A stretch of DNA of 64,000 nucleotides from Spirodela intermedia (taxonomy: Eukaryota; Streptophyta; Magnoliopsida; Alismatales; Araceae): positions 1,003,001 to 1,067,000 of the forward strand of contig LR746278.1 in NCBI GenBank assembly GCA_902729315.2. The letters are read 5' to 3'. This document shows positions 46,335 to 58,880 of this stretch, one piece after another. The translations under genes were made by a program, and so were the position numbers. Positions within the stretch are counted from its first letter, which is position 1; every line of letters begins with the position of its first letter. Below the pieces are notes generated by a model, which had not been told where the DNA came from, made no database searches, and saw nothing but the letters and a program-made list of their open reading frames with translations.

Positions 46335-48138
46335 TGCCGAATTCGAGAGGGCAGCGCGGGAGGCCGTGCGGCGGGCCGTCACGGCGGCGCCGCCGGCCGG
46401 TGGAAACGCCACCGTTTCGGTCCCCGGCGGCGAGCCGGTGTACGTGCTGGTGGACTGCTGGAGGTCGCTGAACGAGAGCTCCTGCAGCGCGTGCCTGGAG
46501 AGCGCCCTGGCGTCGGTGACCAGCTGCTTGCCGTGGTCGGAGGGAAGGGCTCCCCACACGGGTTGCTTCCTCCGCTACTCCGATGCCAACTTCCTCGGCG
46601 GAGCGGAAGAGGGCGGGAGTGCCGAAGGTTCGCAGATTGGTCACCCCCATGAGCTTCCATCCGAGGTTCCCCCTGGAAACCCTAACACCCATCTCCTTAT
46701 TCTTCCTTGCAGCCAACAAGACGGCTATAATCGCAACTCCTCTCGCAATCCTAGCGCTCGCGCTGTTCGCCGTCATTCTGATCAGGATCTGCAGGAAGAA
46801 CATGAACCAGAAGAGGGGTGGGGCCTTATCTATCATCTAATGTTTCCGTCGTAGCTTTGTGTTTTTCTTAGACTGACGTGGTTTCCAATCCGCAGAGATG
46901 GAGGAAGCGGCGAAGATCGCCTCCCTTCTTTATACAACATGCATCGACTTCAAGTATTCCACCCTGGAAAAGGCCACCGGACATCTCTCCGAGTCCAACA
47001 AGCTCGGACAGGGAGGATTTGGGGCCGTCTACAAGGTTGTCCATGGAGGAGACGATTCTCGACCTCTGAAATTCTCTGTCGAAGCATAGGATCCTCCTGC
47101 CATTTCGTCGGACATCTTCCACTCTTGCCCTTCTGAGGAATCGCCGTCGCCATTGAGAGGGAGTTTTGGCGGATGGAAGGGAGATCGCAGTGAAGAGGCT
47201 GTTCATCGACAAACGGCCACACGTCTCCGATTTCTTCAACGAGGCCAACATCATCAGCAGCCTGGAGCACGAGAACCTGGTCAGATTGCTGGGTTGCAGC
47301 TGATCAGGCCCGGAGAACCTCCTCGTCTACGAATACCTCCCCAACCAGAGTCTCGACCGGCTTCTCTTCCGTACCGCCTCGTCCCACTCTCCTTCCTCGC
47401 GACCACCAAACTGATAAATCTCGTGGGTTTTTGTTGAGGCCCCCGCGGCCCGAGGGAATCCACGTGGAAAGAGGTCCCTCAAACCCCGGGCGGAACGGTC
47501 AAAACAGCCTTCTCGAAGAGGCTGGATCCTGATGATGGCAGCGAACCGTTGGAGGCCAAAGCTCGAGGCACAGGAGCAGAAGGGTAGGGCGCCTCATACG
47601 CCGAGACCAGGGAACGGCCGGTCCTATTAAACAACCCTAGGCCCAAGGAGAAGGGCAATCATCTGGAGTGTCGGACCGGCTTTTTCGAAGCGGCCACCAC
47701 CCACCATTCCTGGGGGACGTCACCTGCGAGTCGAATCCCTAGGTTTTCTTTCCCTCTTAGTAGTCGTGAAGTCGGTGTTGGTCTCGTTCGTTCGGCGAAC
47801 CAGTCTCTCTAAGAGGTTCCGACCGATCGAAGGTTTATACTCATCCTATCGTTTCGATCAGAGTGCTTCCTTCTTTGTCCCTTCTCGACCCCTGGGTACC
47901 CATTAGTTTTCTTCGAGATTGTGGTAAGCCAGTGAAGTAATTAATGGTGGGCAGGCCTGTGCACCCAGGAGGCCCCCCCGCTACAGCTCCTGGGAAAGGA
48001 AGGCGGCTCCCGCTGCCGCCGGCGCCGCCGTTCGCAGACGACGGTGCGGGGGAGAGGAACCCCCGAGCTCGCCGGAGCTCGTCCTCCTCCGGCTCGTCCA
48101 TTGCGGCCGTCTCCTACAGCTCTCTCCAGCCCCGGTGA
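46335..48138 (+). pseudogene. Truncated, rearranged CRK pseudogene
   Basis: The sequence is nearly identical to the CRK at 39089 from residue 143 onward, but it is broken in several ways. The first DUF26 domain and start region are missing. In the exon matching 40336-40546 a TGC codon has become the stop TGA (47301-47303), just after LLGCS. About 540 bp covering the catalytic loop, activation segment and APEY exons is deleted near 47399. A 474-bp LTR-like insertion lies at 47432-47905. The last exon has lost two internal pieces, although its final 30 or so codons survive to a stop at 48138. No kinase can be made from it. The second DUF26 domain and membrane helix (46340-46820) remain open. 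Confidence 0.92.
47432..47905 (+). mobile_element. Probable solo LTR (474 bp) inserted in the CRK pseudogene
   Basis: Unit A reads GGGTTTTCTTCGAG at this spot. Unit B has 474 extra bases flanked by the 5-bp direct repeat GTTTT (47427-47431 and 47906-47910). The insert begins TGTTGAGGCC, is GC-rich, and contains a short TATTAAA-like promoter stretch near 47625. Length, TGTTG start and 5-bp target duplication fit a solo LTR of a copia-type element. The end reads CCCATTA rather than the usual CA, so the right boundary may be off by a few bases or mutated. Confidence 0.65.
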
Positions 48139-48479
48139 CGAGGGGATTCGCGGGGTTGTGTCATGAAAGAGGGGAGCAGAAGTGATGGGGACTTGCCGCT
48201 GGGCATCTGATGTTCTGGATGATGATCCAGAAGATTCCAGCCTGGACCATTCTAAAGCTCAGACGTTCCCCATCAATCACGTATCTGCAGTTCTGATCGG
48301 ATATCCTCCAGTTATAGCTCATTCATGGTGTGGCGAGCGGCCCACTGAGGTCCCTCCCTTCCCTCTCCCCCTTGGATCAGAGGGTATATGATTTACAGAT
48401 ACGCTTGTCTTTACAGAGAGAGAGATAGAACAACTACGCACGTGGATGAATATCAGAGCTAACATGCTGTGTCACACCC

Positions 48480-48484
48480 ACGAG

Positions 48485-48522
<38 letters not shown>
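48480..48522. repeat. (GA)n microsatellite downstream of TBL-B
   Basis: This is a GA run of about 35 bases. At the matching place in unit A (about 41858-41868) only GACAGAGAG is present, so the run expanded after duplication. Confidence 0.8.
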
Positions 48523-48524
<2 letters not shown>

Positions 48525-48799
48525 CTATCAGAATTACGTAGGCTCCACCTGTATGAATTGATCATCCTATAGAAAGAGAAGGGAGAGGAGAGAGAAATAT
48601 ATAAATATATATAATCCGCCGCCCTTCATACAAACATTAATCCCTTTCAACACGGACCACGTGTCTACAATATTTCTCATGCTTTACAAAAAAAATGTGG
48701 CTCTTTTCGGCAAGGAACAATGATAGAAGAAAATAGACCATCATCTCCTGCGTAAATCTCATACTTACAGCTAGCGCCGCCGCCGTCGGCGAGCCCTAT

Positions 48800-49199
48800 C
48801 TAGCTCTTCCAGGTTCCCCTACCCGCCATCAAGAGAGACGCGTAGAGCAGCTCGTTCCACGTGTCGGGCAACCCTGGCAGGCACCAGTGGCTGCAGTCTT
48901 GTGTCTCCACCGCGTTGACCGCCTCCGCCGCCGACGCGTACTTCATCCCGTAGATCGACGGATGCGCGTCCTTCCTGAACTCCGTTAGGCGACTGATGTT
49001 GAGGAAGATCACCGGCGTCTTCATCTGGTCAAACACCGGCTTCAGCGCCTTCAACTTCGGCACCGGTTTCCTCCTCAGAAAGGTCTCGTTGAAGATCGGC
49101 TCCCTCTCCCCATGGCAGCGCCCTCCCGTGTTCCAGTTCCCCCCTCTGAAGATCAGAAGCAGATGCATGAAACCCAGTATCAAATAATCATCCTTAGCG

Positions 49200-49249
<50 letters not shown>

Positions 49250-50568
49250 GTGGGTACATTACCGGAAATGAGAAGGAGAGATGCCTCTGAAGACGACCTG
49301 AGTCTTGTTGGGGTCGATATTCTCGTCGATCCATCTCGCCCAGGTCGACAAGGCTTTCTTATATGCCGCCATTACCGGAAGCACTGGGTACACATGGCCG
49401 CCTTCTTGATAATAATCAACTCTGTCATCCATACGGCGAGAGAGACGGAGAGAGAGTGAACTTGAGCCAGAATCATAGAAATGGAGCTCGATGAACGAAA
49501 AGATTGAACGCTTACCCTAGCTTTGTCTTGACGTGATTCCACCAGTGCCCAGTGTTGAAGATGATGATGTCCGCGTCCCGGTAAGAGCCGGACGCTTTTT
49601 CCATGAGGTCCAAGCTAAGCCTCTCGATCCTCTCCCCATTGGCAGCCTTGGTGTGGACCACTCTCACCAGGTAGGGCGACCTCACGAGCTCAACAGAGCA
49701 ATTATAATCCTAGAAAGAGACAGCAATGGCGTGAGAAGGAGATTCAGCGGAAGATAACGCCTTCGAGAGATTCGTCGAGCCTACCATGAATCGGAAGGAG
49801 ATGTGCTCGCTCGCCTTGAAGTCGTTGGTCCCTGATTCTTCATAAACTCTGCTCTCGTTGAGCCCGTTCCGAAGGATGCAGACCAGAGACTCCCACATGT
49901 TTCGGTTCAAAGAGTCGCCGACGAAAACCAACCTCTGACCCCTTAATTTCTGCAGAAAATCTTTCGCATTCAACCTACCCAAATCCAGCGAATGAGAAAA
50001 TTATCCCCAGAAACAGCAGCTTGGAAATAAGATAAAATCTCTTGTATCAATCTACCCATCTGATTCTTCCGTACTCTGGGACAAGACCGTACCTCGGGAT
50101 GTCGCAGTCGTTGGGCTGCCAACGCCAATTCAAGAACTCCTGATCAGGTCTTCCATTCTCGTGGCAGCTGAAGGTCGGATCGACGATGGGGCAAGAGCCC
50201 GGATCGTAGAGAGGCTTTCTGTCATCTCTGATCCATCGGCCGCTGAAGATATCGCAGCTTCCCTGAAGACGGTGAGTCTCCAAAGCCTCATGGGATTTCT
50301 CCGACTGGCTACGACCGGAGCTTCTGTTTCCTCTCCGACCGACGCCTTTCTTCTTCGGGCGGGAGCCTGTCGGATCGAGCCAACCCGATCCATCGTGCGG
50401 CGCCGGTAGGAACCATGAAAGAAGGTTAGAAGGGGAGTAAGCAGCGGCGACGTTGAGATTGCCTTCGCCGCCGGCGGAGAAGAAGAAGAAGAGTAGGAAC
50501 GAGGCGAGTAGGCCGGCGAGGCAGCCGTAGGTCACCCTCCGGAAGGGGACGACCTTCATCAAACCCAT
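48800..50568 (-). CDS. Trichome birefringence-like (TBL) polysaccharide O-acetyltransferase, copy B
   Basis: This is the paralogue of the gene at 42121-43899 with the same five-exon structure on the minus strand: 50568-50093, 49974-49785, 49709-49516, 49421-49263 and 49145-48800. The 454-aa frame is fully open. Exons 2-5 differ from copy A by only a few bases. GDS becomes FVGDSLNRN with the catalytic Ser kept, and the DxxH motif DCSHWC is kept. Exon 1 is different in kind: its first ~95 codons (anchor and linker) differ from copy A at many residues and in length, while the part from SCDIFSGRW onward matches. The protein should be an active Golgi acetyltransferase of the same class. Intron 4 carries (GC)n(GA)n. 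Confidence 0.92.
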
Positions 50569-52719
50569 CCGTCGTCGCAGACTGAAACGTGGGAAAGAAG
50601 CCTTGCCTTTTTGCTCGGGAAGTGGGCTTGAAAAAGAGATGGACTGGTACTTGCAGTGGCTCCGGCTGCCTCATTTAAAGGAGCCTCGAGGTATGACCGG
50701 CACCCGATGGAGCCCAAGTCGTCGCTATTTACACGGAGAGAGGGAGAGAGACACTAAGTAAAAACCATCGATTTCATATTTCTTGGAAGCCGGACACGGC
50801 AGCAACAGTTCACAGGGGATCCGCAGGTTATTATCCTCTCTGACTGTCTCCCTCATCATCATTCTGCAGCGGCGCCCGCCCGCAGCGATCTGGGACCATA
50901 TCTTCGCGGCCTATCGAGCCACCGGCGAGCTAAACGGCGGCGGCGGCGGCGGTGGCGATAGCTATGCGCCAACCCCCGGTCCGATGGGGACTGCGTTGGA
51001 CGCGTTCGTCGCCAATTGAGAAGTACTAAATTCATACACAAGGACGTACTTAAAGGTCCCGTACCATTCACGGTTCCGCTCTCGGCCGCTGAGGCGCCGA
51101 CAAAGATGACGCATCCACGACGAGCAAACTTCTTGTCGCCGTCCAAAGTCCGTATTGTTGGGGCCCACGCAGATTTTTTGCCTTATTGAACTAACATTAT
51201 TATACTCCAATGTATGATGCCGACACGATGATTAACAATAATAGGTTCCTATTGGTCAAACCAACCAGCAGCCGTTGCCCTTTCTTCCTGGTTCCTTCTA
51301 AGAGCCGTTGCAGTAACGTGTGATCAACGGCGCATAACTCTCTGACTTTTTTCCTGTTTTGAACTTTGTACGGATTCGGTCAACGCGCAGATGGGGGAAA
51401 AAACATGGTCCTTTGGGAAACTGATACCGTGGAACCCATACCGCGGTGGCCGTTCGAAAATTGGAAACTTTCGTTATTTTCCCATCAAGCCGTTTGGGTT
51501 GGCGGATAACAGAGGATTCTTAGTCATTTTCTATTGTTGTTCCTTTGTGAGATGGTGGGCACAGAGAGCATACCAAGCTAACCCAGCAACGGACACCGGG
51601 ATTTGTGAATCCACTGAGTTCGATTCCATCGGGGCCCACTTTTCAGCCACATCGGAAATTGAAGCCCATTGGGCTACCATGGTTCGGCCCAAACGGACCG
51701 CCCTGAGATCACCTAATGGGCCTCCTGTGAGAGCCAAGCCCAAGGGCGGTCATTGTAAGTAAACATTACCGAACAATCCAAAGCAGCGGCCAGCGGCCTT
51801 TGACTCCACCGTTCCCACTTGCATTCTAAAGACGCCGGTCCTTCTCAGCCTTCATTATCTCCAGTTCTTGGTGCATTTTCTGCACAGTTATCTGTTGTTT
51901 TCTTACAATTAATACCTCCCACTATCTGTCCGTCCCTGTCGCCTCTTTCTATCTTATCTTCCTCCCTTCGGGATTCGCTTCTGCCCCAACGCCGCACTCT
52001 CTGCCATATCTTCCGTGATGTGGAAGGTCACGTCGTCTAGAACGTTATGTCGACATGCCATTCATTGCTCTCCTTCATCTTCCCACCGACAGCTTCGATT
52101 TCGGTCATGGGGTTGATATCCCAGTTCTAAGTTTTAGGCATAAAGTTATGGTAGAGATCATCCACGTCGATCTCTTATTATCATTATTATTATTATTATT
52201 ATTATCACTTGGCTAATAGCGATCGTTTTGCACATTTGTCCATGCCTTTCACAAGATGTGAGCATTTATCAAAGAGTGGTATTATTCATAGGCCATTTGT
52301 TCTAACATTCAGCCACAAGTCTCCATCAATAGGTTGAAAGAATAATCATTGTCAATCTATCTTCATCTTTCATCTAATTTGCTATCAAACCTTTTTTAAT
52401 GGCTGGTTATACTTGCCTCTAAATCCCCACATGCTCTACCTCCTTATCCCCTATTTTAATTGACCATAACATTTTAAACAACAATCCTAGTAAGTGAAAG
52501 TTTACTTGCTTCTTGTGATATAAGTTTGGATTTGAAGGCAAAGCACATTGTGGTAACCATAACTATGAACATACCCCATTGACTACTCAAATAGGATATT
52601 TGTTTATTTGGACAACTTTTATTTTAATGGACAACTATTGATTTGTGTGCCTTGTATCAATATGCCTCTTAGATTGTCATTTTGTGCTCCATAAGTTTGA
52701 GTCGTCATTTGTTGTTAGA
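50569..52719. other. TBL-B upstream region, end of duplication unit, AT-rich DNA
   Basis: To about 52100 this is the diverged counterpart of the TBL-A upstream region. The last clear match is a stretch around 51945-52065, corresponding to about 45105-45245. Open frames such as 51391-51762 are not supported by any family motif and are disrupted in unit A. An (ATT)n run lies at about 52176-52206. After that the DNA is AT-rich without genes. Confidence 0.6.
52176..52206. repeat. (ATT)n microsatellite
   Basis: This imperfect run of ATT/TTA units lies just beyond the right end of the duplicated unit. Confidence 0.8.
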
Positions 52720-53075
52720 TGGATATGATATTCCTTGGCTTGTCTCATGCTCACTAGAAAATGACCAAATAATTAGAGAATGGTCCCCTTTAGAAAGATG
52801 TCAACATCTACTATGAATAAAAACTTTCTTCTTTGACCCTAAGAAAGTTATAGGAGAGTTTCACAAAAGAGAAAGAATCTCAAAGGTATCAAAAGAGAAA
52901 CCTTACATGAATGAGAAGATGACTAATGGAACTCAAAGAAGGATAACAAATCATAAGTGCTTTAATTTATAAAAGAGGGGGTGTGAGCCAATAAGGAAGC
53001 ATTGAAGTGTGATTCTGAGTCGAGAGTAGTTATAGATTGTCTTTTATTGGTCTATATTAGGTTATCTTCCCCCCC

Positions 53076-53109
<34 letters not shown>

Positions 53110-56100
53110 CTTATTATTCCCCTTGTGTTCCTCTCTTGCCTCCTATTAATTTATCCTTGAATGGGCAATCGATATATTCTTTTGGCCTTCAACCACCTCA
53201 ATAGAGATATTTCCATCATCTTCCAACAATTGCTTATATAAGGGAGTTGACACTTACTTTTAGTCAAGGGGGACACATAAACCTAGTTTTAGAGCCAAGA
53301 GTCATGCCACTTAAAACTAATGACATGAGAATCAAGCTTGTTGAGAAACAACTAGATGAGCTTAGTCGAGATCTTTGTGTCTTTCATAAGTATGTCTCTT
53401 TTTTTTTTGAGAATGATAAAGAATCTTGTTGTAAGATCTCAACAATCAAATAATAATTAGATTATCCAAATCATAACTCAAAAATCAATGTCAAGTAATG
53501 AATGTACTTTTCAAAAACATTCATCACCACAAGATCCACACTAACCAACCTATGATTGAGCTCTAAGTAAAATGAACCAAAATTGCAGCACTCATTTTCT
53601 TAGAGAGGCAAGAGACTAGATCCCAAATATATATAAATAATATCTCTATGATGACTAGACCAAGTGGAGTCATGGTAGGGCGATTGGAAGTTAGAGATGT
53701 CATTATTCAATAGTTAAGATTTAGAAGGTTGTCTTTTTAGTTGAACTATATTTCTTCTTATGTAGACTTGTTTTAAATGACAAACTCACTATCATCAGCC
53801 ATAGCTTATAAGGAAAAAAAATTGCTTGATATAAGTAGATGAATGTATGAGAATCTTTCAAGGGGTAGAAAGATTTTTTATGACAACTACTAAAGTTATT
53901 TTGCATGCATCACTCTAATTATCTCTATAAAAATATTTGAAGATTAAGTAATTAAATATAAGGAGTAATTTGAACCAATGGTTGTGATGATTAGAAGCAT
54001 TTTACAATATATTTTTTAGAATATCTTCTTCAAAGGTCTACATAAAATTTTTTAAGTAGAAGTCTCTTTATTTGAGCTTGTGGTTTTGAATTTCATTTTG
54101 CATGCAACACATGGTGAAAATGAATATTATTTCCTCAAAGATCTCCATGGCTCAAGCAAACTTAAAGGGCCTAATTATGTCACAACCATTGGATTATATT
54201 ATAACTTAAAATGATTTAAGGATCCATTTTACTTCTTTTGAGACATGAAGACCTCGAGGTAACCTCAATAGAGATATTGGTTAGATGTGACCTTTTCTAG
54301 AGGCATCAATAGTAAGAAAGAGCCAGATGATATAATTCAAGCACATAAAAAGCCTAGGGTTAATGATTTTTATGCAATGAGAAGTATTCACTTGGTCATC
54401 ACTCTTATTGAAAACTATAGATAATAGTCATGAAATAAGAATATCCTTTTGATGAAATTTAGGGATTTTATGTGGACTATTTTGCATTCAACAATATCAC
54501 AATATTCAATTGCTTTCCCATTCAGATCATCAAGAAACAAATTACATGGTAATTTGATCTATTTAAAGCTGATCTTTCGATCAAGTTACCACTAAATGTA
54601 GGTTTAGGGGAGATATCCCCAAAACAACCTTCCACACTCATTAAAGACATTGCAAATTGTTCTTCATATCTTTCAACCTCTCCAGTGTGCCAATGACTTT
54701 TCAAACATTGATGAATCATATTTTCAATAAACTTTTCTTGAGGTTCATGTTATTTTTTTTTATGATACCTTCATTTACAACTCAAATTAGGAATCTCACA
54801 AGGAACACTTGGTTCAAGTGTCCACCATCATTCACTCAAGACAATATAGAGGCCATTGTCTAATTTTTCATATAGATGTTATCAAAGGCTTTTATCATCT
54901 AGATATTGTCATCAATTCATTTTAAATTATGAAATAGTTGTGTGGCATCTTACATAACAACTTGACTTTTTTTGTTGCTATTTTTCCTTTCAATTTTTTA
55001 TATATTTTAATTTGGAAGCTAATACTTTATTTGAAGTGAGAAAGCAATGCTCATGAAATAGTGGAAGTTGATTGGATATTTCAACTAAGCTCTTTTTTCT
55101 ATCAATAAACTCAAAACAATTTAAAAATGTGAGTAAATATTCTTCATGCTAACGACACTAAAGTGGAAATATTACTTAGGAGATAAGACATTTATCATCT
55201 TTACTAACATTATAGACTCAAATTCATCAAAGAACAACACCAAATCTTAATTATCAAAATTAGCTCTCTAAATACATAAGCTTGACTTTGAAATCAGATA
55301 TAAAGTAGAAGTTAAAAATAAAGTTGTTGGTCCCTTATCTCAAAAATCAAAATTAGTCTTTCTAAACACGAGATCTCCATTGACCATAATTAATAAATAT
55401 TGACTAAGGTTACATCTAACTCAATCCACAACTGTTGGCTACTAAAAAATAATTGAGGTCACATCAAAAGAAATGACTCAAATATTCCTATTACCAAGAT
55501 GCCTTTTCGATTGTATCTAGATCATGATAATAAGGAACTCCACAATAATACTAAAGATGTTTAAAAAAATTCTCGATTAAACTATCAAAAGACACTCTAA
55601 ATTTATATAAATTTATTTAAGGATTGAACATAATGTGATATAGGCTAAAATGAATAATAATGTCAAAAAATATGTAGAACCTAAAAGAATATGTCTAAAT
55701 CTTTTAAGCGTGTAGGTCTCCTTCAACCACTGTCCATTCTCACTAAAATCTAAAGAGACATCAATGCATTTCATCAACGTACTTATGAAGTTAGACAACT
55801 TCATTGTCATTATGATGGTCATCAATTTACTAAGTAAATACAATTTCTTTTCTCTTGTCAAGCATTCATTAATAACAAAATAATTAATCTAAGCTCTTAA
55901 TATAGAGTATTATCTAGTTGCACAATATTGAAACTTTGATTTTTAATGACCAATATTGAATATTTATAAATAATTTATGATGATAACTATTCAAGATGTA
56001 ACTTTGTAAGATCAATGCATATTATCTATAAAATGACAACAATATAGAAATAGTTAATAGAGTACTCTAGAATTATCAACTTTGTTTTACCAATTACTAA

Positions 56101-57150
56101 CCTCACTAATATAATAGGTGGTCTACTTAAGTCAAGTAGTGGTGCAATATCAATTATCACATCTCCACAAGAATGATGCCATTCTCTATTGTCTACAACA
56201 AACCTCTCATAAATCTGTGTTACGAGACAAACATGATATGATCGGATGGCATTAACTACTTATTTTAAGAGAAAGATGTCATGTTTGAACCACTCAAAGG
56301 AACATTTGGCTTGGGCTCAAGGAAAGATGAAAACTTATGCAAAACACAACTGATATGAGCTTGAGTTTGTTATGAGAAACCACATTTATCTCTAACTTTA
56401 GTCATATTGTCTAAAGTTCATTCTCGCAGTCACTATATGAGAAGTTGAGGCCATGATTATTCTACCAATTTTTTAAGTTCAAGAATGCATCGAGCTAGTG
56501 ACTTATCAATTTACTCTTCCACCTATTACAAGCATATGCTCAGTCTTTCACGTCTCAATTGAATTGAGTTGTTAGTCTAACATCTCAAAAGTCTACAACA
56601 CCACTCACAATGAACATCTATCTAATATGAGGCATAGAATTGACGATAATACTCAACACCTAACAAGGTCCTCATGATGTGGAAGTTATAATCTCGTGAA
56701 AAGACCTCCCAAACTCAAAGAATATATAAAAAATGTTTGAATATCTCTATCATCAATCTTTATAATTTCACCTTGAGGACAAGGTGAAAGTACTAAGGGA
56801 GAGTATTGATGGAATGCTTTTTAGAACATCTCACATCTTATTGAAGAACCTAGTGTTCGAAGGATTGTCAAGATGCTAGTATGTATCAGGAAAATATATT
56901 TTTTTTTGTAACCTTGGAAAAGTTATAGGAGAGTTGTATAGAAAAGAATCTTAAAGGTAATAAAAGAGAACCTTGCAAGGATAAAAAGGTTATTTTGGAG
57001 ATCTAAAAAGAATATTAAATCATAAATGATCAACTTGTAAAAAAGGGTACATGGACCAAAAACTTTTGTTGTTTATTAATACATATCAACTTGTCACTAA
57101 ATAAAGTGTCTCTAGGTTTACCTTAAAATTATTTGAAAAGCTTTAGTTCC
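52720..57150 (+). mobile_element. Degenerate Ty3-gypsy LTR retrotransposon
   Basis: Two related segments in direct orientation, about 52790-53000 and about 56870-57060, share an AAAGTTATAGGAGAGTT core and the following 150 bases (both contain ATCATAA near the end), as two old LTRs would. The 3' LTR start is marked by a gypsy-type tract, GAGGACAAGGTGAAAGTAC then AAGGGAGAGTATTGATGG near 56770-56810. A primer-site-like TTTTAGAGCCAAGAG occurs near 53287. Between them the plus strand carries reverse transcriptase remains at 54520-54800. All frames are broken by stops and indels, so the element is dead. LTR ends are approximate. Confidence 0.75.
54520..54800 (+). pseudogene. Reverse transcriptase fragment of the gypsy element
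   Basis: The broken translation preserves the order of gypsy RT blocks: a FPIQII-like start, an SSYH-like block, PQNNLPH, and TFQTLMNHIFN with FFMI in place of the FDD catalytic core. Several frameshifts and stops are needed to read through. The YxDD/FxDD aspartates are not intact in a single frame. Confidence 0.75.
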
Positions 57151-57531
57151 AATAAATGGTAATTGGTGTCTATTAATACATATCTTCAGCCTATGTTTTC
57201 TCATTCTCTAATAAATGTTTTATTATTTTATTCCATTATCTAACTTCAAAATAGTTTCAAGTGTATAGTGACACCTATGGAACCAAATCATGATTGTTTG
57301 GTATTGTATTTTCTGAAAATGATATGATAAGATATAATAAAAAAAGATGTATTATTTTTCTAAGAGACATGCAAAAAATCTCTTCTCGTATAACTCGCTT
57401 GGGAGACATGCAAGGAGTGAGGGGCAGTGACACAATTATCACCTCATCTAGTCCTACTTATTCGAGGGTCATGCAAGGAGGAGAGAGTAGAAAATGAGGG
57501 AGGTTGAAACCATCATCTTCAATATATGTAG

Positions 57532-57873
57532 ATTGACATGACTTAGTCGTTGTATAGTAAATCACATAAAATTTAAAATTTATAAAATTAGAAAATATTA
57601 ATTTTTAGATATTTAGAAGTATATTTGAACTAATATATCAATTATAATTCAATAAAAATTCCAAAAATAGTGATAATTTTTTAAGTCAATCACAACGATG
57701 TAATATAATATCATATAATTTTTAAGAATTTTACTCAAAGAATATGAGTTTTTATAAATTTTATACTACAAAGTAAAAATAAAATATATTTAAAATTCAC
57801 AAAAAAGGAAATAAGGGTGTGGATGTTAAGATGATGTTAGTGTCAGACAAACATGAATTGGGCGGAAACAGAT
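57532..57873 (+). repeat. Direct repeat, left copy, flanking the Athila pol fragment
   Basis: About 340 bases starting TTGACATGACTTAGTCGTTGTATA match 59107-59452 with roughly one difference per six bases. Shared blocks include TTTTTAGATATTTAGAAGTAT, ATTCCAAAAATA and AAATAAGGGTG. The pair could be LTR portions of the element whose pol lies between, or copies of another repeat. Confidence 0.8.
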
Positions 57874-57929
57874 CAAGATATTTTTGTTTTCTGGATGAAT
57901 ACTTTAGTTATAATTAAATTTATATAAAC

Positions 57930-58880
57930 CCTTTAGATCAAGAAAAATAACTTTCACTTGTCCATTTGGTTTTTTTTTAAAAATGTATGTCTTTTAGTCT
58001 ATTTTTTCTGATATGACTAAAAAGTACATAGAAATTTTTATGGATGATTTTTCTATTTTTAGTGAATCATTTGATGAATGCTTAAATTATTTACAATATT
58101 TACTTGAGAAATATATAGAGAAAAAAATAGTTTTGAGTTAGGAGAAATCACTTTTTATGATTAGAGAGTGAGTTGTGTCAGGTCATATTGTGAGTGAAAG
58201 AGGTTTAGAGGTGAATAGAGTAAAAATTGATATTATATCTAAAATGAAACTTCTGGACTTAGTAAAATATATTAGATCTTTCTTGAGTCATGTAGGTTAT
58301 AATAGAAAATTTATTCTAGATTTTTTAAAAATTTCTAAACCTCTCATTATGTTATTATCTAAAGATGTGTCTTTTAATTTTGATGAGAAATATTTTGAGC
58401 CTTTTTCTGAAATAAAAAATTACTTACTAAGTCACCTATTTTACAAGTTTCTGATTGGTCCCTTCCCTTCAAAATAATGTGTGATGGATCGAATTATACA
58501 GTGGGAGCCATTTTAAGACAAACAAAAGAGTCAAAACCCATAGTAATTTTATATGCTAGTAAAACTATATTTGATGCTCAATTAAATTATATCACGACTG
58601 AAAAATAATTTTTAGTTGTAATATTTTTATTAGAAAAGTTTATATCATATATTTGGGAGCTAAAATTATTATTTATATTAATTATATAATATTAAACTAT
58701 TTGTTAAATAAGAAAGATGCAAAGCCACGTTTACTAAGATGGATTTTATTATTACAAGAATTTGACTTAGAAATAAAAGATAAAACAAGTTTCAAGAATG
58801 TTACTGCTGACCATCTTTCTAGATTGAGTGATATATTAATAAATGCTGCACTTTTACAAGACGCATTTCTAGATGAATAA
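57930..58880 (+). mobile_element. Athila-type Ty3-gypsy pol fragment (RT and RNase H)
   Basis: The plus-strand translation follows Athila-group reverse transcriptase and RNase H block by block. It starts with ITFTCPFG, then, after a small deletion, SIFSDMTKKYIEIFMDD with the catalytic DD preserved. GHIVSERGLEVNRVKIDII, IRSFLSHVGYNRKFI, CDGSNYTVGAIL, KKDAKPRLLRWILLLQEFDL and VTADHLSRL follow. Stops at several places (for example the TAG near 58139 and TAA near 58606) and frame changes show it is defunct. Gag, protease and integrase are not seen next to it. Codon use is extremely AT-rich, consistent with long decay of a methylated repeat. Confidence 0.88.

Larger units (their letters stand above)
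46335..52100. repeat. CRK-TBL segmental duplication, unit B
   Basis: This is the second copy of 39511-45290, offset by about 6.8 kb at its left edge and 6.68 kb at TBL because of indels. It starts inside the CRK ectodomain exon, so the duplicated CRK has no promoter, signal peptide or first DUF26 domain. Large differences from unit A are a deletion of CRK exons 5 and 6, a 474-bp insertion, deletions in the last CRK exon, and loss of the long CT run upstream of TBL. Confidence 0.88.

Noticed and set aside
51391-51762. 123-codon plus-strand frame upstream of TBL-B
   Set aside because: The corresponding part of unit A does not keep the frame open and no motif is present, so it is probably chance.
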